DNA of 64,000 bases. Source: Streptomyces sp. NBC_01803. GTDB lineage: Bacteria > Actinomycetota > Actinomycetes > Streptomycetales > Streptomycetaceae. Shown here in pieces: positions 34,110-43,827 of this stretch. Each line of letters begins with the position of its first letter. The first letter of the stretch is position 1. Both the position numbers and the translations under genes were made by a program. The stretch lies in assembly GCF_035917415.1 (NCBI RefSeq), contig NZ_CP109073.1:2639501-2703500 (forward strand), in the 5' to 3' direction. The notes under the pieces were generated by a model, which had not been told where the DNA came from, ran no database searches, and saw only the letters and a program-made list of their open reading frames with translations.

Positions 34110-34392
34110 TCCCGTGCGATGCGCGCCGCCCTGGACGCCATCGCTGAAGGAGACGGTGAACGGCGGCGACAGCCCGGCGCGGGTGACGGCCGCGGTCGCC
34201 AGGAACGCGGCCGGCGAGAAGCCGAGGCCGGCGCCGCGGACCGGCAGGGCCACGTCCAGGATCGAGAAGTCCAGGGCGAGCCTGAGCCGGGCCCCCGGAC
34301 AGGAGGACCGGCACGAGCCGCTGACGGGTGGTCAGGTGTCCCACCCCGTTCGCGTCTGCTGGTGGTGGGGCGGCGGGAGCGAGCGCGGACAT
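34110..34392 (-). pseudogene. Broken N-terminal piece of a second MFS transporter (EmrB/QacA type)
   Basis: ATG 34392 has a strong GGAGGAACC site and reads VGHLTTRQRLVPVLL, the usual start of EmrB/QacA-type pumps. A frameshift near 34290 then gives LALDFSILDVALPVRGAGLG, FSPAAFLATAAV, which is the next family segment in another frame. After about 90 codons homology stops. It is divergent from the TetR gene at 34489, the classic repressor/pump arrangement, so that regulator has lost its pump. Confidence 0.72.
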
Positions 34393-34488
34393 GGAGGTTC
34401 CTCCGGGGAGGAACTGAGGACAACGGGAGACCCGTTGATCTGACGCGAGCACACGCACCAGCATCGACGCGGGACTGGAGAGCCTTTG

Positions 34489-35118
34489 ATGACTGACGAC
34501 GCACAAGACCCGGCGGAGTCGGCCGGGCCCGGCACCGTACGCCCGGGAGGCCGCACGGCCCGGGTGCGCGCGGCCGTCCTCGACGCGGCCGGGGACGCCC
34601 TGGCCGAGCGCGGCTTCGCCCACCTCGACCTCGCGGACGTGGCGCGCCGCGCCGGGGTGGGCAAGACGACGGTCTACCGCCGCTGGGGCACGGTCACCGG
34701 GCTCGTCGCCGATCTGCTGCTCGACATGGCGGAACAGCCGTTGCCCCGCGACGAGTCCGGCGCGCTGCTCGACGACCTCAAGGCCAACGCCCGCCTGGTG
34801 CGGCGCGCCCTCGCCGACCCCCGGCAGGGCGCGCTCTTCAAGGCGGTCATCGCCGCCGCCACCTGCGACGAGCGCACCGCCGAGGCACTGCACCGGTTCT
34901 ACGAGGTCCGCGTCGACGAGTGGGCACCCTGCGTGGAAGGCGCCGTCGAGCGCGGCGAGCTGCCCGGGGGCACGGACGCGCGCGAGGTGATCAGGGCGGT
35001 CTCGGCACCGCTCTACTACCGGCTGCTGGCGAGCGGCGGGCCGCTGGACGAGGACAGCGCGGACCGCGCCGCCGAGGCCGCCACCGAGGCCGCCCGCGCC
35101 GGGGTCTACGTGCGCTGA
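34489..35118 (+). CDS. TetR-family regulator (orphaned from its broken MFS partner)
   Basis: 209 residues from ATG 34489, with GGAG eight bases upstream. HTH: RVRAAVLDAAGDALAERGFA, then LADVARRAGVGKTTVYRRWG. The ligand domain includes HRFYEVRVDEWAPCVEGAVE. Its 3' end overlaps the DUF4031 gene by 13 bases in convergent orientation. Confidence 0.93.
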   Translation: MTDDAQDPAESAGPGTVRPGGRTARVRAAVLDAAGDALAERGFAHLDLADVARRAGVGKTTVYRRWGTVTGLVADLLLDMAEQPLPRDESGALLDDLKANARLVRRALADPRQGALFKAVIAAATCDERTAEALHRFYEVRVDEWAPCVEGAVERGELPGGTDAREVIRAVSAPLYYRLLASGGPLDEDSADRAAEAATEAARAGVYVR

Positions 35119-35375
35119 CGCCGCTTGCGCCGCCGCAGCCCGGCCGCCCGCAGCCGGGCGACCAGCTCGCGGCTGCCGACCTCGACGGCGCCCAGCGCGA
35201 CGGCGTCCGCGTACCGCTCGGCGGGCAGGTCGTAGTGGTCACGCTCGAAGGCACGGCGCGGCGCCCCCAACCGGGCGGCGAAGGCGTGCAGTTCGGCGAA
35301 CGACGTGTCGCTGACCAGGTGCGACCACATCCGGCCGTGCCCCGGCCAGGTGGGCGGATCGATGTACACGGTCAC
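35106..35375 (-). CDS. DUF4031 family protein
   Basis: 89 residues from GTG 35375, with CGAGGG seven bases upstream. Sequence TVYIDPPTWPGHGRMWSHLV, SDTSFAELHAFAARLG matches DUF4031, small basic-ended proteins of unknown role. The start overlaps the stop of the preceding gene (GTGA), so the two are co-translated. Confidence 0.88.
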   Translation of the reverse strand: MTVYIDPPTWPGHGRMWSHLVSDTSFAELHAFAARLGAPRRAFERDHYDLPAERYADAVALGAVEVGSRELVARLRAAGLRRRKRRQRT

Positions 35376-35737
35376 CGGCGGGCCCTCGCCAGCGAGCCGA
35401 CGGCGGCCACGACCTGGCCGGTCACCCCGCAGACCCAGTGCGGGTCCTCCCCCAACTCCGGCTCCACCTCCAGGGCGTGCGGGTCGTCTCCCCCGCACAA
35501 CGGACACAACGGCCAGCGCCCGCGCCGGCCGAGCAGCGCGTCCTGCATGTCCTGCGCGAGCAACCCCGGCACGAAGGCCGCCCCGGCCGGCCACTGGTCG
35601 CACCACCAGCGCCGGTGGGAAACTGCTTCCTCCAGGAGGGAGACCTCCTCCGGCCCGGCCACCTGGTCGGCGGCCAGATCGGCCAGCACCAGGGCCCTGC
35701 CACGGTGGACGGCGTCTTCCGGAGTCGGCTGTTCCAT
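35372..35737 (-). CDS. Conserved hypothetical protein with a Cys pair (operon with DUF4031)
   Basis: 121 residues from ATG 35737; another ATG at 35746 is possible. Middle region SLLEEAVSHRRWWCDQWPAG. A CPLCGGDD motif with a later Cys (HWVCG) could bind a metal. I do not recognise a function. It is coupled to the DUF4031 gene and divergent from the RpiR gene. Confidence 0.65.
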   Translation of the reverse strand: MEQPTPEDAVHRGRALVLADLAADQVAGPEEVSLLEEAVSHRRWWCDQWPAGAAFVPGLLAQDMQDALLGRRGRWPLCPLCGGDDPHALEVEPELGEDPHWVCGVTGQVVAAVGSLARARR

Positions 35738-35830
35738 ACCGACCATTGGACCAGAACACCGAAGGCTCAGAGCCACCGGACATCCCCGACTCGTCCGAGC
35801 GGCCCGGAGAGCTTGACGGACCTCGCGCTC

Positions 35831-35874
35831 GAAAATACGTTTCACCTGTGAGGAAAGCGATGAAGGAAAATTTC
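35831..35874. promoter_or_regulatory. Repeated GAAA...TTTC motifs, probable RpiR/MurR operators
   Basis: GAAAATACGTTTC (35831-35843) and GAAAATTTC (35866-35874) are two small palindromes with identical outer bases. The second overlaps the first codons of the RpiR gene. This would allow autorepression of rpiR-murQ. Confidence 0.45.
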
Positions 35875-36807
35875 ACCCGCCGGGCCGGCAGACCCCGTCC
35901 CGTCGCCATCGCGCCCCGGCCCGCTCCACCCGAGCCGGGCGCGCTGGCCGCGAAGGTGCGAACCATGGCGCCTTCCATGACCCGTTCCATGCAGCGCGTC
36001 GCCGAGACCGTCGCCAGCGACCCGGCCGGCTGCGCCGCGCTCACCGTCACCAGTCTCGCCGAGCGCACCGGCACCAGCGAGGCCACCGTCGTGCGCACGG
36101 CCCGCCTCCTGGGCTATCCCGGGTACCGGGACCTGCGCCTGGCCCTCGCCGGGCTCGCCGCCCAGCAGGCGTCGGGCGCCGCCCCGGCCGTCACGGCGGA
36201 CATCTCGGTGGACGACCCGCTCGGGGACGTCGTCGCCAAGCTCACCCAGGACGAGCGCCAGACCCTCACCGACACGGCCGGCGCGCTGGACATAGCCCAG
36301 CTCGAAGCGTCCGTCACCGCCCTGGCCGCCGCCCGCCGCATCGACGTCTACGGCATCGGCGCCTCCTCGCTCGTCGCCCAGGACCTGGCGCAGAAGCTGC
36401 TGCGCATCGGGCTGATCGCCCACGCGCACTCCGACCCCCACCTGGCCGTCACCAACGCGGTCCAGCTCCGCACCGGGGACGTCGCCGTCGCCATCACCCA
36501 CTCCGGCCGCACGGTGGACGTCATCGAGCCGCTGCGAGCCGCCTTCGACCACGGCGCCACCACCATCGCCATCACCGGCCGCCCGGACGGCGAGGTCACG
36601 CACTACGCCGACCACGTGCTGACCACCTCGACCGCCCGCGAGAGCGAGCTGCGCCCGGCCGCCATGTCCAGCCGCACCAGCCAACTCCTGGTTGTGGACT
36701 GCCTGTTCATCGGTGTCGCGCAGCGCACCTACGAGACGGCCGCCCCCGCGCTGCACGCCAGCTACGAGGCGCTGGCGCACCGCCACGCACCACGGGAACG
36801 CCGCTGA
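35860..36807 (+). CDS. MurR/RpiR-family regulator
   Basis: 315 residues from ATG 35860 (GAGGAAAG upstream). N-terminal RpiR HTH: RSMQRVAETVASDPAGCAAL, then LAERTGTSEATVVRTARLLG. C-terminal SIS domain: RRIDVYGIGASSLVAQDLAQ, ITHSGRTVDVIEPLR, binding a phosphosugar. It likely senses MurNAc-6-phosphate and controls the murQ gene 38 bases downstream. Confidence 0.94.
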   Translation: MKENFTRRAGRPRPVAIAPRPAPPEPGALAAKVRTMAPSMTRSMQRVAETVASDPAGCAALTVTSLAERTGTSEATVVRTARLLGYPGYRDLRLALAGLAAQQASGAAPAVTADISVDDPLGDVVAKLTQDERQTLTDTAGALDIAQLEASVTALAAARRIDVYGIGASSLVAQDLAQKLLRIGLIAHAHSDPHLAVTNAVQLRTGDVAVAITHSGRTVDVIEPLRAAFDHGATTIAITGRPDGEVTHYADHVLTTSTARESELRPAAMSSRTSQLLVVDCLFIGVAQRTYETAAPALHASYEALAHRHAPRERR

Positions 36808-36845
36808 AGCAGCCGCCATCACCCCCCACCGGAGAGCCGCTCCGC

Positions 36846-37757
36846 ATGTCCACCGAGTTCGAATCGCTGACGACCGAGGCACACCGTCCCGAGCTGGCCG
36901 AGATCGACCAGCGCTCGACGCTCGACATCGCCCGCGCCATGAACGCCGAGGACGCCGTCGTCCCCGGCGCCGTGGCCGCGCAGCTCCCGCGCATCGCCGC
37001 CGCCATCGACGCGGCGGCGGAGCGCCTGGCGCGCGGCGGAAGGCTGTTCTATCTGGGCGCGGGCACGGCGGGCCGGCTGGGGGTGCTGGACGCCAGCGAG
37101 TGCCCGCCCACGTTCAACACCGCGCCCGAGGAGGTCATCGGCCTGATCGCGGGCGGCCCGGAGGCGATGGTGTCGGCCGTCGAGGGCGCCGAGGACAGCC
37201 GCGCGCTGGCGGCGGCCGACCTGGACGCGCACGGTGTGACGCCGGACGACGTGGTGGTCGGCGTCTCGGCCTCCGGGCGCACGCCGTACGCGGTCGGCGC
37301 GGTGGAGCACGCCAGGGCGCGCGGGGCGCTCACCATCGGACTGTCGTGCAACGCCGGCTCGCCGCTGGCCGCCGCCGCCGAGCACGGCATCGAGGTGGTC
37401 GTCGGGCCCGAGCTGATCACCGGCTCGACGCGGCTGAAGGCGGGCACCGCGCAGAAGCTGGTGCTCAACATGATCTCGACCATCAGCATGATCCGGCTCG
37501 GCAAGACCTACGGGAACCTGATGGTGGACGTCCGCGCCTCCAACGAGAAGCTCCGCGCCCGCTCGCGCCGCATCGTGCGCCTCGCGACCGGCGCGCCGGA
37601 CGGGGTGATCGAGTCCGCCTTGACGGCGACGGGCGGCGAGGTGAAGCACGCGATTCTCACCATCCTCGGCGGCGTCGACGCGCCGACGGCCGACCGGCTG
37701 CTCACGGAATCGCGCGGCCATCTGCGCGCCGCGCTCTCGGCGGCGGACCGGGGTTAG
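36846..37757 (+). CDS. murQ: N-acetylmuramic acid 6-phosphate etherase
   Basis: 303 residues. It cleaves the lactyl ether of MurNAc-6-phosphate to GlcNAc-6-phosphate and D-lactate, feeding peptidoglycan recycling and then NagA (49216-50406). SIS fold with GAGTAGRLGVLDASECPPTF (71-90), VVVGVSASGRTPYA, and the C-terminal helical part ending LLTESRGHLRAAL. It follows the RpiR regulator as a two-gene operon. Confidence 0.96.
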   Translation: MSTEFESLTTEAHRPELAEIDQRSTLDIARAMNAEDAVVPGAVAAQLPRIAAAIDAAAERLARGGRLFYLGAGTAGRLGVLDASECPPTFNTAPEEVIGLIAGGPEAMVSAVEGAEDSRALAAADLDAHGVTPDDVVVGVSASGRTPYAVGAVEHARARGALTIGLSCNAGSPLAAAAEHGIEVVVGPELITGSTRLKAGTAQKLVLNMISTISMIRLGKTYGNLMVDVRASNEKLRARSRRIVRLATGAPDGVIESALTATGGEVKHAILTILGGVDAPTADRLLTESRGHLRAALSAADRG

Positions 37758-37915
37758 GTTTTGCGCCACCTGGCCGATACGTCAGTGTCAGTAGACGCAC
37801 GTCCACCGAATGGGTGGTTTGCTGCTGCGATCATGGCTTATTTCATCCACTGGTAACACCAGCGGACAATCGTGTCAGATGTCTCGCTCAACCCCCACAG
37901 TGAAAGGGAGACACC

Positions 37916-38089
37916 TTGCGAAACATGCGTAGCTTCGGAGTCAAGGCCGCCGCCACCGTCGGAATCCTCACCGCCGTCGCGGTGATGGGGTCGGCCGGCT
38001 CGGCTTCGGCGGTGGAGGTCGACCTCGGTATCCAGCCGACCGTGGACGCCTTTGTCGCCCTGCTGGAGAGCCTCGGCATCTACCTCTGA
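37916..38089 (+). CDS. Very small secreted peptide (57 codons), unknown
   Basis: Start TTG 37916, chosen because AAAGGGAG lies five bases upstream; ATG 37925 is the alternative. A clean signal peptide (MRNMRSFGVKAAATVGILTA to SASA, about residues 1-32) is followed by a mature peptide of only about 25 residues: VEVDLGIQPTVDAFVALL and a short tail. It has no Cys or Lys, is acidic, and could form an amphipathic helix. A strong terminator follows. I recognise no family. Upstream an inverted repeat CTGGTAACACCAG (about 37852) may be regulatory. Confidence 0.7.
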   Translation: MRNMRSFGVKAAATVGILTAVAVMGSAGSASAVEVDLGIQPTVDAFVALLESLGIYL

Positions 38090-38122
38090 TCTTCCGCATC
38101 ACGCACCACGCATGACAACGAC

Positions 38123-38158
38123 GAGGGCGGCACCCCCCATCCGGGGGGTGCCGCCCTC
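38123..38158. terminator. Bidirectional terminator between the small peptide gene and groEL2
   Basis: A perfect 16-base stem (GAGGGCGGCACCCCCC and its complement) with a 4-base loop ATCC. It lies 33 bases after the peptide gene and 39 bases after the groEL2 stop on the other strand, so it can serve both. Confidence 0.9.
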
Positions 38159-38197
38159 CTCACCTGTCCGGCGGAGCCGGCGAGGCGTGGCGCGGAC

Positions 38198-40018
<1,821 letters not shown>

Positions 40019-40086
40019 CGCATCGGAGGGTGACGCCGGGTGCCGCGAGGGCGGGAGAGCGGACCGGGGGGCGAGCGGGACACATG

Positions 40087-40121
40087 CCAGGGCCCGCACC
40101 CTGATCGGGTGCGGGCCCTGG
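40087..40121. terminator. Terminator downstream of the cold-shock gene
   Basis: Perfect 15-base stem CCAGGGCCCGCACCC with its complement and a five-base loop, 26 bases beyond the csp stop codon and upstream of the groEL2 promoter region. Confidence 0.88.
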
Positions 40122-40146
40122 GACGTGAAGCGGTACGGTCGGCGGT

Positions 40147-40350
40147 TCAGGCGCTCACTCGGACCATGTCGGCCTGTGGCCCCTTCTGTCCTTGCGAGAT
40201 CTCGAACTCGACCCGCTGCCCCTCTTCCAGGGTGCGGTACCCGTCCATCTGGATCGCGCTGTAGTGGACGAACACGTCCGCACCACCGTCTACCGCGATG
40301 AAGCCGTAGCCCTTCTCCGCGTTGAACCACTTGACGGTGCCCTGAGCCAT
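40147..40350 (-). CDS. CspA-family cold-shock protein
   Basis: 67 residues. Single cold-shock domain with RNP1 KGYGFIAVD and RNP2 VFVHYSAI; start [18 protein letters not shown]. It binds single-stranded RNA/DNA and melts RNA structure. A long AT-rich untranslated region lies upstream. Confidence 0.97.
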   Translation of the reverse strand: MAQGTVKWFNAEKGYGFIAVDGGADVFVHYSAIQMDGYRTLEEGQRVEFEISQGQKGPQADMVRVSA

Positions 40351-40773
40351 TCCAAACTCCCCATGTTGCTGGCCCTTTCACGGGACCGCACTTCGCGGGC
40401 CCGGGTCAGACCTCTCAGACTCCACCCCCTGGCGGTTGGGGGTGTGCGCCGGAACGCGTCGACCGCCGCTGAATGTATCTGGACGGACGCCCAGTGCAAC
40501 AGGCCATTCGGGAAGGAATTCTTGGCCACCCAGAACGGGCAAAGACCGCATAAAAGCATAAAGTTGAATGTTTTTTGCGTACCCAAAAGCGCTAACCCGA
40601 CAATTGGTGCACCAATTTTCATCATCTTCTTAGTGCGAAGTGACGAGAATTCATATGCGGGTGGCACAATTACGCGATGAGACGAGGGCCACTCTAGCGC
40701 CCGCTCGCGACCGACCGCCCCGCGCGACCGGGTCGCGGGAGGCGGTCGTGGAGTCGCTGTGAAGGCGGGGCGG
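40351..40773 (-). promoter_or_regulatory. Long AT-rich leader/control region of the cold-shock gene
   Basis: 423 bases without a convincing gene on either strand. The part at 40500-40670 is far richer in A/T than its surroundings. It contains a perfect 16-base palindrome at 40602-40617 (AATTGGTGCACCAATT) and a T-run at 40570-40576. Cold-shock genes often have long leaders that act as thermosensors; the palindrome may be an operator. The moaD gene ends at 40774. Confidence 0.5.
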
Positions 40774-41049
40774 TCAGCCGCCCGCGACGGCCGGGATGAT
40801 CGAGACGCCCGCGCCGTCCGGGGTCGGCGTCCGCAGACCTTCCGTGAAGCGGACGTCGTCGTCGTTCACATAAACGTTGACGAATCGCCGCAGCTTGCCG
40901 TCGTCGTCCAGCACCCGGCCGGCGATGCCCTGGTGCTTCCGGTCGAGGTCGGCGAGCACGTCACCGAGCGTCTCGCCCTCGGCGGCGACCTCCGCCTTAC
41001 CGCCGGTGTACGTGCGCAGAATGGTCGGGATTCGGACGGTAACACTCAT
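40774..41049 (-). CDS. MoaD/ThiS-family sulfur-carrier protein
   Basis: 91 residues. Beta-grasp fold with VRIPTILRTYTGG, TLGDVLADLDRK, and the C-terminal Gly-Gly tail (PAVAGG) that is thiocarboxylated to carry sulfur. It overlaps the thrC stop (ATGA) and so is translated after thrC under the SAM-I riboswitch. It may carry sulfur for molybdopterin, cysteine or homocysteine synthesis; the context favours the amino-acid route, by inference. Confidence 0.88.
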   Translation of the reverse strand: MSVTVRIPTILRTYTGGKAEVAAEGETLGDVLADLDRKHQGIAGRVLDDDGKLRRFVNVYVNDDDVRFTEGLRTPTPDGAGVSIIPAVAGG

Positions 41050-42344
41050 GATGCGAGGCCAGCCTCTCGGAACGCGTCAAGATTCGGACGAATGATGGCG
41101 GAAGGACGAGCGGTGGACTCCACCGCGTCCAGAGTCTTCAGACCGTCACCGGTGTTGAGGACGACCGTCGTCAGCGAGGGGTCGAGAGCGCCGGACTCGA
41201 TGAGCTTCCTGGTCACCCCGACCGTCACCCCGCCCGCGGTCTCCGCGAAGACGCCCTCGGTGCGCGCCAGCAGGTGGATGGCGTCCACGACCTGCTCGTC
41301 CGTGACGTCCTCGATCGCGCCGCCCGTACGCCGTGCGATGTCCAGCACATACGGGCCGTCCGCCGGATTGCCGATCGCCAGCGACTTGGCGATGGTGTCC
41401 GGCTTGACCGGCCGGACCACGTCGTGGCCCGCCTTGTACGCCTGCGAGACCGGCGAGCAGCCGGCCGCCTGGGCGCCGAAGATCTTGTAGGGCTTCTCCT
41501 CGACCAGCCCGATGGCGATCAGCTCCTTGAGCCCCTTGTCGATCTTGGTGAGCTGGGAGCCGGAGGCGATCGGCACCACGAGCTGGTCCGGCAACCGCCA
41601 GCCGAGCTGCTCGCAGATCTCGTAGGCCAGGGTCTTGGAGCCCTCCGCGTAGTAGGGGCGGAGGTTCACGTTCACGAAGCCCCAGCGCTCGCCGGCCGGG
41701 TCGCCGATCAGCTCGCTGCAGAACCGGTTCACGTCGTCGTACGTGCCCTGGATGCCGACCACGTCGCCGCCGTACACCGCCGCCATGACGACCTTGCCCT
41801 GCTCCAGGTCGTGCGGGATGAAGACGCAGGAGCGCAGCCCCGCGCGGGCCGCCGCCGCGCCGACGGCGCCGGCCAGGTTGCCCGTGGAGGAGCAGGAGAG
41901 GGTGGTGAAGCCGAAGGCGCGGGCGGCCTCCACGGCGTTGGCCACCACGCGGTCCTTGAAGGAGTGCGTGGGGTTGCCGGAGTCGTCCTTCACATACAGA
42001 TCGCCGGTGACGCCCAGCGCGGCGGCGAGGCGGTCGGCCTTGACGAGCGGGGTCCAGCCGGGGTTCAGATTCGGCTTGTCCGCCACGTCGGCGGGCACGG
42101 GGAGCAGCGGTGCGTAACGCCAGATGCTGGCCGGACCCGCCGCGATCCGGCGCCTCAGCTCTTCGGGGTCGCCGCTGGGAAGGTCGTAGGCGATCTCCAG
42201 CGGCCCGAAACAGGACGCGCAGGCGAAGATCGGGGCGAGCTCGAATCGCTCGCCGCACTCCCGGCAGGACAGCGCCACGGCGGGACCCAGGTCGACGGCG
42301 GGGGTGGCGGCGCGCGCGCCGCCCTTCTGAGTGAGCACAGACAT
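41046..42344 (-). CDS. thrC: Threonine synthase
   Basis: 432 residues from ATG 42344, with GGAGAGG nine bases upstream. It converts O-phosphohomoserine to threonine using PLP. N-terminal zinc ribbon (CRECG at 27-31, CASC at 42-45), PLP lysine K130 in NPTHSFKDRVV, and the glycine-rich phosphate loop SCSSTGNLAGAV. It leads thrC-moaD. A SAM-I riboswitch occupies its leader, so expression should fall when SAM is plentiful. Confidence 0.96.
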   Translation of the reverse strand: MSVLTQKGGARAATPAVDLGPAVALSCRECGERFELAPIFACASCFGPLEIAYDLPSGDPEELRRRIAAGPASIWRYAPLLPVPADVADKPNLNPGWTPLVKADRLAAALGVTGDLYVKDDSGNPTHSFKDRVVANAVEAARAFGFTTLSCSSTGNLAGAVGAAAARAGLRSCVFIPHDLEQGKVVMAAVYGGDVVGIQGTYDDVNRFCSELIGDPAGERWGFVNVNLRPYYAEGSKTLAYEICEQLGWRLPDQLVVPIASGSQLTKIDKGLKELIAIGLVEEKPYKIFGAQAAGCSPVSQAYKAGHDVVRPVKPDTIAKSLAIGNPADGPYVLDIARRTGGAIEDVTDEQVVDAIHLLARTEGVFAETAGGVTVGVTRKLIESGALDPSLTTVVLNTGDGLKTLDAVESTARPSAIIRPNLDAFREAGLAS

Positions 42345-42359
42345 GTGCGAGGCCCTCTC

Positions 42360-42494
42360 CTCATCTTCCCCGCGACGGCTCTCGTCGCAGGACGGATTTG
42401 GCACCTTCCCCACCGGGAGCCTCGCGTCTTCACGAGACCGGCGGAAGGGTTGCCGGGGCTTCAACGGGCCGTTCCCTCTGCCCCTCTGGATGAG
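42360..42494 (-). ncRNA. SAM-I (S-box) riboswitch controlling thrC-moaD
   Basis: On the minus strand the leader starts CTCATCCAGAGGGGCAGAGG and continues GAACGGCCCGTTGAAGCCCC, then GGCAACC, AAGGTGCCAAATCC, and closes with GAAGATGAG, pairing with the initial CTCATC. These are the P1, kink-turn, SAM-binding (GGCAACC, GGTGCCAA(A/T)TCC) and P4 signatures of class I. The closing P1 strand is immediately followed by GGAGAGG, the ribosome site of thrC, suggesting that SAM binding hides or frees translation initiation. Confidence 0.96.
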
Positions 42495-42723
42495 CGGTAT
42501 GTGGTTGTATGCGCGGCTTCCCGATATGCGGAGGACACCTGCGCTGTTCGAGACTGTAACGGACGGCCCGCACAATGGCCCGGGCCGTCCGATCCGCGAG
42601 ACACGGGATGAGACCGCGAGATCACAGAAGAAACCTGGTCTCACTGGGTTCGGACCCCGCCAGGAAGGGGCAGATACGGCCATACGGAGTAAATGTGGCC
42701 GAACGCGAACAGGAGCGACATTC

Positions 42724-43689
42724 GTGCTGGAAGAGGCAGAGGAGTGGCTGAGCCGCCGGTCCTGGGACGCCGCTGACCGCTCTATGCCGCAGCTGTTGAA
42801 CGCGAAGCGGGCAGCAGGCGCGGCAGGCAGCATCAGCGTGGTCCTCCCCGCGCTGAACGAAGAGGCGACCGTCGGTGCCATCGTGGAAGCGCTGCGGCGC
42901 GACCTCATGGAGGACGTGCCACTGATCGACGAACTGATGGTGGTGGACTCCGGCTCCACCGACCGCACCTCGGAGGTGGCCGCCGCGGCGGGCGCCAAGG
43001 TCGTGCACCGCGACGAGATCCTGCCGCGGATGCCGACCGTCCCGGGCAAGGGCGAGGTGCTGTGGCGCTCGCTCCTGGCCACGAGCGGCGAGATCGTCTG
43101 TTTCGTCGACGCCGACCTGAAGGACTTCGACTCCAGATTCGTCTCGGGGATTCTCGGCCCCCTGCTCACCGAGCCGAGCGTGCAGCTCGTGAAGGCGATG
43201 TACGACCGGCCGCTGGGCGACAAGCCGGCGCAGGCCAAGCAGGGCGGCAGAGTCACCGAGCTGGTGGCCCGCCCCCTGCTGAATCTGCACTGGCCGCAGC
43301 TCGCCGGTGTGGTGCAGCCGCTCGGCGGGGAGTACGCGGCCCGTCGCTCGCTGCTGGAGCGGCTCCCGTTCCCCGTCGGGTACGGCGTGGAGCTCGGGCT
43401 GCTCATCGACACGCTCAACCTGATGGGGCTCGACGCCCTCGCCCAGGTCGACGTGGGCGTGCGCAAGCACCGGCACCAGGACGGGCAGGCCCTGGGCCGG
43501 ATGGCCGCCGCGATCATGCGCACCGCGCAGAGCCGGCTGCCGGGTTCGGTGATGCCCATCAGACTCGGGCTCACCCAGTTCGAACGCACGGACGACGGCG
43601 GTTTCTCGCCGTCGACCCACGCGATCAACGCGGAGGAGCGGCCCCCGATGGCCACCGTCCCCGAGTACGCCGCCCGCAAGGCGGCCTAG
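42724..43689 (+). CDS. gpgS: Glucosyl-3-phosphoglycerate synthase
   Basis: 321 residues from GTG 42724, with AGGAGC eight bases upstream. GT-A glycosyltransferase that joins glucose from UDP/NDP-glucose to 3-phosphoglycerate, the first step to glucosylglycerate. Signs: SISVVLPALNEEATVGAIVE, VVDSGSTDRT, the metal motif CFVDADLKDF, LQPLGGEYAARR-like segment (here VQPLGGEYAARR) and a late KHRHQ. A strong terminator follows. The 380-base gap on its left holds the SAM-I leader. Confidence 0.92.
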   Translation: MLEEAEEWLSRRSWDAADRSMPQLLNAKRAAGAAGSISVVLPALNEEATVGAIVEALRRDLMEDVPLIDELMVVDSGSTDRTSEVAAAAGAKVVHRDEILPRMPTVPGKGEVLWRSLLATSGEIVCFVDADLKDFDSRFVSGILGPLLTEPSVQLVKAMYDRPLGDKPAQAKQGGRVTELVARPLLNLHWPQLAGVVQPLGGEYAARRSLLERLPFPVGYGVELGLLIDTLNLMGLDALAQVDVGVRKHRHQDGQALGRMAAAIMRTAQSRLPGSVMPIRLGLTQFERTDDGGFSPSTHAINAEERPPMATVPEYAARKAA

Positions 43690-43700
43690 CGAGATCGCCC

Positions 43701-43746
43701 CAGCGGCCCCCGGTCCACCCCCACAGGGGTGAACCGGGGGCCGCTG
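43701..43746. terminator. Terminator after gpgS
   Basis: Stem CAGCGGCCCCCGGT pairing with ACCGGGGGCCGCTG, extended by ACCCC/GGGGT near the loop. It lies 12 bases beyond the stop codon. Confidence 0.88.
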
Positions 43747-43827
43747 TGACAGGTGACACGTTTCCTGAGCCGTGGGACTGGCTAGCCTCCGCCCGAGACG
43801 CGCCCCCTGGTGGACGGAGACCGACGG

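Noticed and set aside
37888..38079. A minus-strand small protein opposite the secreted peptide gene.
   Set aside because: The plus strand has the ribosome site, signal peptide and terminator; the minus frame has none of these.
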